NCBI GenBank assembly: GCA_023229505.1 | Contig: JALNZD010000013.1 | Coordinates: forward strand, 1 to 64,000 | DNA: 64,000 nucleotides | Reading direction: 5' to 3' | Source of the DNA: Bacteroidales bacterium | GTDB lineage: Bacteria > Bacteroidota > Bacteroidia > Bacteroidales > JAGOPY01 | Shown: piece by piece, positions 62,516 through 64,000 of the stretch | Layout of the letters: every line of letters starts with the position of its first letter | Position numbering within the stretch: position 1 is the first letter of the stretch | Program-made: the position numbers and the translations under genes | Notes under the pieces: model-generated | Told to the model about the DNA's origin: nothing | The model's database searches: none | The model's input: only the letters and a program-made list of their open reading frames with translations

Positions 62516-63083
62516 TGTAAATTTGTTCTAAGATCCATCCTTTATGAAAATCTGCAACCTCTTTGGAAACAGTAATAGTACCGGATTCAAGCCTTGGATT
62601 ACGCGTATAGTTTGGAGAACCATTAATTGAAAGACAAATTGAAGGAAGCATGAGAACGGTAACTTTAGCATGAATTTTAGCAAGCTTTATTTTCGTTGAA
62701 TTTTTTTCAATGAAAGCAAGCTCAGCCGGTTTCCGGCTGGTATTTCGATAATCACAAAGCATATAAAGTTCCGTGATCAAAGATTCTTTTTGATATATAA
62801 AGAGCTGACGCATGGCAATTTCAGAAATTGCCCATGTTGTAATATAGACCTTGCCAGAGCCAAAGCGTTTCAGCAGATAATAAACAAGATCATGCATATT
62901 CCATGCACCATCAGAAACGAATGTAACAGAGTGATCAACAAGAAATTCTTTTGAATCAAACTCGTCAGCGATTACTTTTTGCTGGCGGTTCCAAAAGGTA
63001 TGCTTATCCGGTCGTATAATTGAGCCGGATTTAGAGCCGGGAATGGTAGCACCTTGAACTTCTATAGCTTTAAAGAGTGCCAT
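62499..63083 (-). CDS. PLD-like phage protein
   Basis: A 194-aa protein with a phospholipase D-like half-site: H138-x-K140 (KIHAKVTVL), then N154 and N158 (SINGSPNYTRN) and E166, as in the HKD superfamily. Members act on phosphodiesters of lipids or nucleic acids, sometimes as dimers. A homologue next to the terminase is found in some Bacteroidota phages and may be a nuclease in packaging; that is inference. Confidence 0.68.
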   Translation of the reverse strand: MALFKAIEVQGATIPGSKSGSIIRPDKHTFWNRQQKVIADEFDSKEFLVDHSVTFVSDGAWNMHDLVYYLLKRFGSGKVYITTWAISEIAMRQLFIYQKESLITELYMLCDYRNTSRKPAELAFIEKNSTKIKLAKIHAKVTVLMLPSICLSINGSPNYTRNPRLESGTITVSKEVADFHKGWILEQIYNGETQ

Positions 63084-63778
63084 CAGGTACTTAGTTTAAA
63101 TTCAATGTCATTTCTCTCGGCAATATATTCATTCAACTTTGTTTGATATTTAAACCGTGTAGCTTCTGTTTTGGCAGAAGCGATTTGCCTGGTATGCTTT
63201 GAGATATAAGATCGAAGTGTATGGAGGCGCTGGGACAATTTAAGCTGAGTTGAAATATCCTGAGCCGGAGGCAGAAATTTGTATTTTTTATAATAATCAA
63301 TCTGCTTCCAGATTGAACGATTGTCTTTCCACATCTTAAGAATTCGAAGACATGAAATTTCGCACATAGGTTTTGATTGATAAGGAAGCTGATAGAATAA
63401 GGAAGCAGCTTCTACAAACATTGCTTTCTTTTTAGCTTCAAGTTGTGCAAGGACCGGATCAGAATTCTGTTCCCCTACTGTTGGCTTTGGAATTTTACTC
63501 GATGTTTTTAAGGATATTTTAAAAGGATTTACAGGATGACTGGTAGTAATGGATTTAGAACCGATCTGGCGTTGTGTTTTGCTTGGAAAAGGAGGACTTG
63601 CCCTTAAGATTCTGGTTAGTTCATATTTGAGAAGACGAGTAGTTCTGGCATTTTTGCCTTTAGAAACAAGCACCCGGGACATGTGTTTGTTATTGCCGAA
63701 TGCGATGAAAAGGGCAAGTCCTTCATTCCAGTCTTGATTAACAGAATCAAGCCAGGTCGTGATATCTTCGGTTTTCAT
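63083..63778 (-). CDS. phage hypothetical protein with coiled coil
   Basis: A 231-aa basic protein, not recognised. The middle (~110-135) and C-terminal (~175-231) parts are helical with heptad-like spacing (SQRLHTLRSYISKHTRQI), and the N-terminus carries an acidic start (MKTEDITTWLDSVNQDWNEG). It shares single-base or 1-codon overlaps with both neighbours, so it belongs to the packaging operon. Confidence 0.6.
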   Translation of the reverse strand: MKTEDITTWLDSVNQDWNEGLALFIAFGNNKHMSRVLVSKGKNARTTRLLKYELTRILRASPPFPSKTQRQIGSKSITTSHPVNPFKISLKTSSKIPKPTVGEQNSDPVLAQLEAKKKAMFVEAASLFYQLPYQSKPMCEISCLRILKMWKDNRSIWKQIDYYKKYKFLPPAQDISTQLKLSQRLHTLRSYISKHTRQIASAKTEATRFKYQTKLNEYIAERNDIEFKLST

Positions 63779-63981
63779 TAAAGTTCAAATGAACTTTTGT
63801 CAGGAAAACATTCTTGAAGATAGCGGAAAAGCTGTGGATTAACTCCATTGTTATTGAAGTTAAGAAATTTCTTTCCGGCACAGGCGGACCGGATCTGCCT
63901 GATATTTTGCTGGATATAAACTCCGGCTTTAACATCGCATTTCGGCTCACCGATGAGACAGGGTTTTGACTTGTAATTCAT
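63778..63981 (-). CDS. phage hypothetical protein at window edge
   Basis: A 67-aa protein from ATG 63981 (MNYKSKPCLIGEPKC), overlapping the next gene's start by one base. The frame is open past the ATG toward the edge, so a longer form starting outside the window cannot be excluded. It has three cysteines (C8, C15, C34) that could bind metal. Not recognised. Confidence 0.5.
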   Translation of the reverse strand: MNYKSKPCLIGEPKCDVKAGVYIQQNIRQIRSACAGKKFLNFNNNGVNPQLFRYLQECFPDKSSFEL

Positions 63982-64000
63982 ATTGAAGTACAAAGTCGAA

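Larger units (their letters stand above)
28353..64000 (-). mobile_element. tailed-phage genome (probable prophage), incomplete at right edge
   Basis: A continuous minus-strand phage gene order: small-terminase candidates, large terminase, [11-kb cargo], portal, connector-like genes, tape measure, tail and fibre genes, holin-like genes, lysozyme and spanin-like protein. The left limit is placed after the TPR gene terminator because the first phage-oriented gene ends at 29202; the exact attachment site is not identifiable. No integrase, repressor, replication gene or certain capsid gene is in the window, so the element must extend past 64,000. Three plus-strand islands interrupt the phage orientation (28509, 43512 and possibly 56343). 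Confidence 0.8.

Overview
The window reads as a chromosomal contig of a Bacteroidota bacterium (Bacteroidales-like, probably environmental) that carries a large, probably integrated, phage. The host assignment rests on several lineage markers: the DUF4835/PorD subunit of the type IX secretion system (T9SS), an M14 peptidase ending in a T9SS-type sorting domain, a serine-palmitoyltransferase-like enzyme typical of sphingolipid-making Bacteroidota, a cysteine-free type B L31, the RpoZ/BamD/CoaBC/PorD/RecN cluster, and promoters of the Bacteroidota -33 TTTG / -7 TAnnTTTG type.

Positions 1-28,350 are ordinary chromosome. After about 0.8 kb of gene-poor DNA come rpmE2, a GlmU-like nucleotidyltransferase, lon, an oligopeptide-binding lipoprotein, a flavin reductase-like protein, a DUF6913-type gene overlapping dapA, the secreted carboxypeptidase, the serine-palmitoyltransferase-like gene, bamD-rpoZ-coaBC-porD-recN-fabI, two acyl-CoA dehydrogenases, clpC, gyrA and a secreted TPR protein.

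From about 28.5 kb to the right edge almost everything on the minus strand belongs to one tailed phage, read right to left: unknown early-packaging genes, a PLD-like protein, two small-terminase candidates and the large terminase (63.98-60.1 kb); an 11-kb cargo segment (60.1-49.1 kb); then portal, connector-like genes, tape measure, tail and fibre genes and a lysis cassette (48.6-29.2 kb). No integrase and no convincing major capsid gene is visible, so the element runs beyond the window or has an unusual head module.

The cargo is the most unusual part. (1) A complete-looking pyruvoyl aspartate 1-decarboxylase (panD) sits inside the lysis cassette, overlapping both the holin-like and the lysozyme genes by 4 bp. 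(2) Three genes lie in units with the exact geometry of integron gene cassettes (G|TT core, attC-like hairpin whose R'' box is the 9-10 bp reverse complement of the cassette's own 5' end): a DUF6970-like lipoprotein and a HEPN-motif protein side by side at 57.5-59.1 kb, and a DUF6602 nuclease-like gene alone and antisense inside the structural operon at 43.5-44.7 kb. (3) Four monocistronic units (radC, a 47-aa ORF and two ArdC-N-like genes, one ending in an SSB-like DLPF tip) share a conserved structured leader that resembles the described radC RNA motif, and each ends in an intrinsic terminator. (4) A 62-nt palindromic repeat occurs three times with compensatory changes, and a diverged fourth copy sits in the apical loop of one of the leaders. 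(5) A type II restriction-modification pair, a PIN-domain protein coupled by TAATG to an unreported 58-aa ORF, and an orphan methyltransferase complete what looks like a defence/counter-defence island between the terminase and portal genes.
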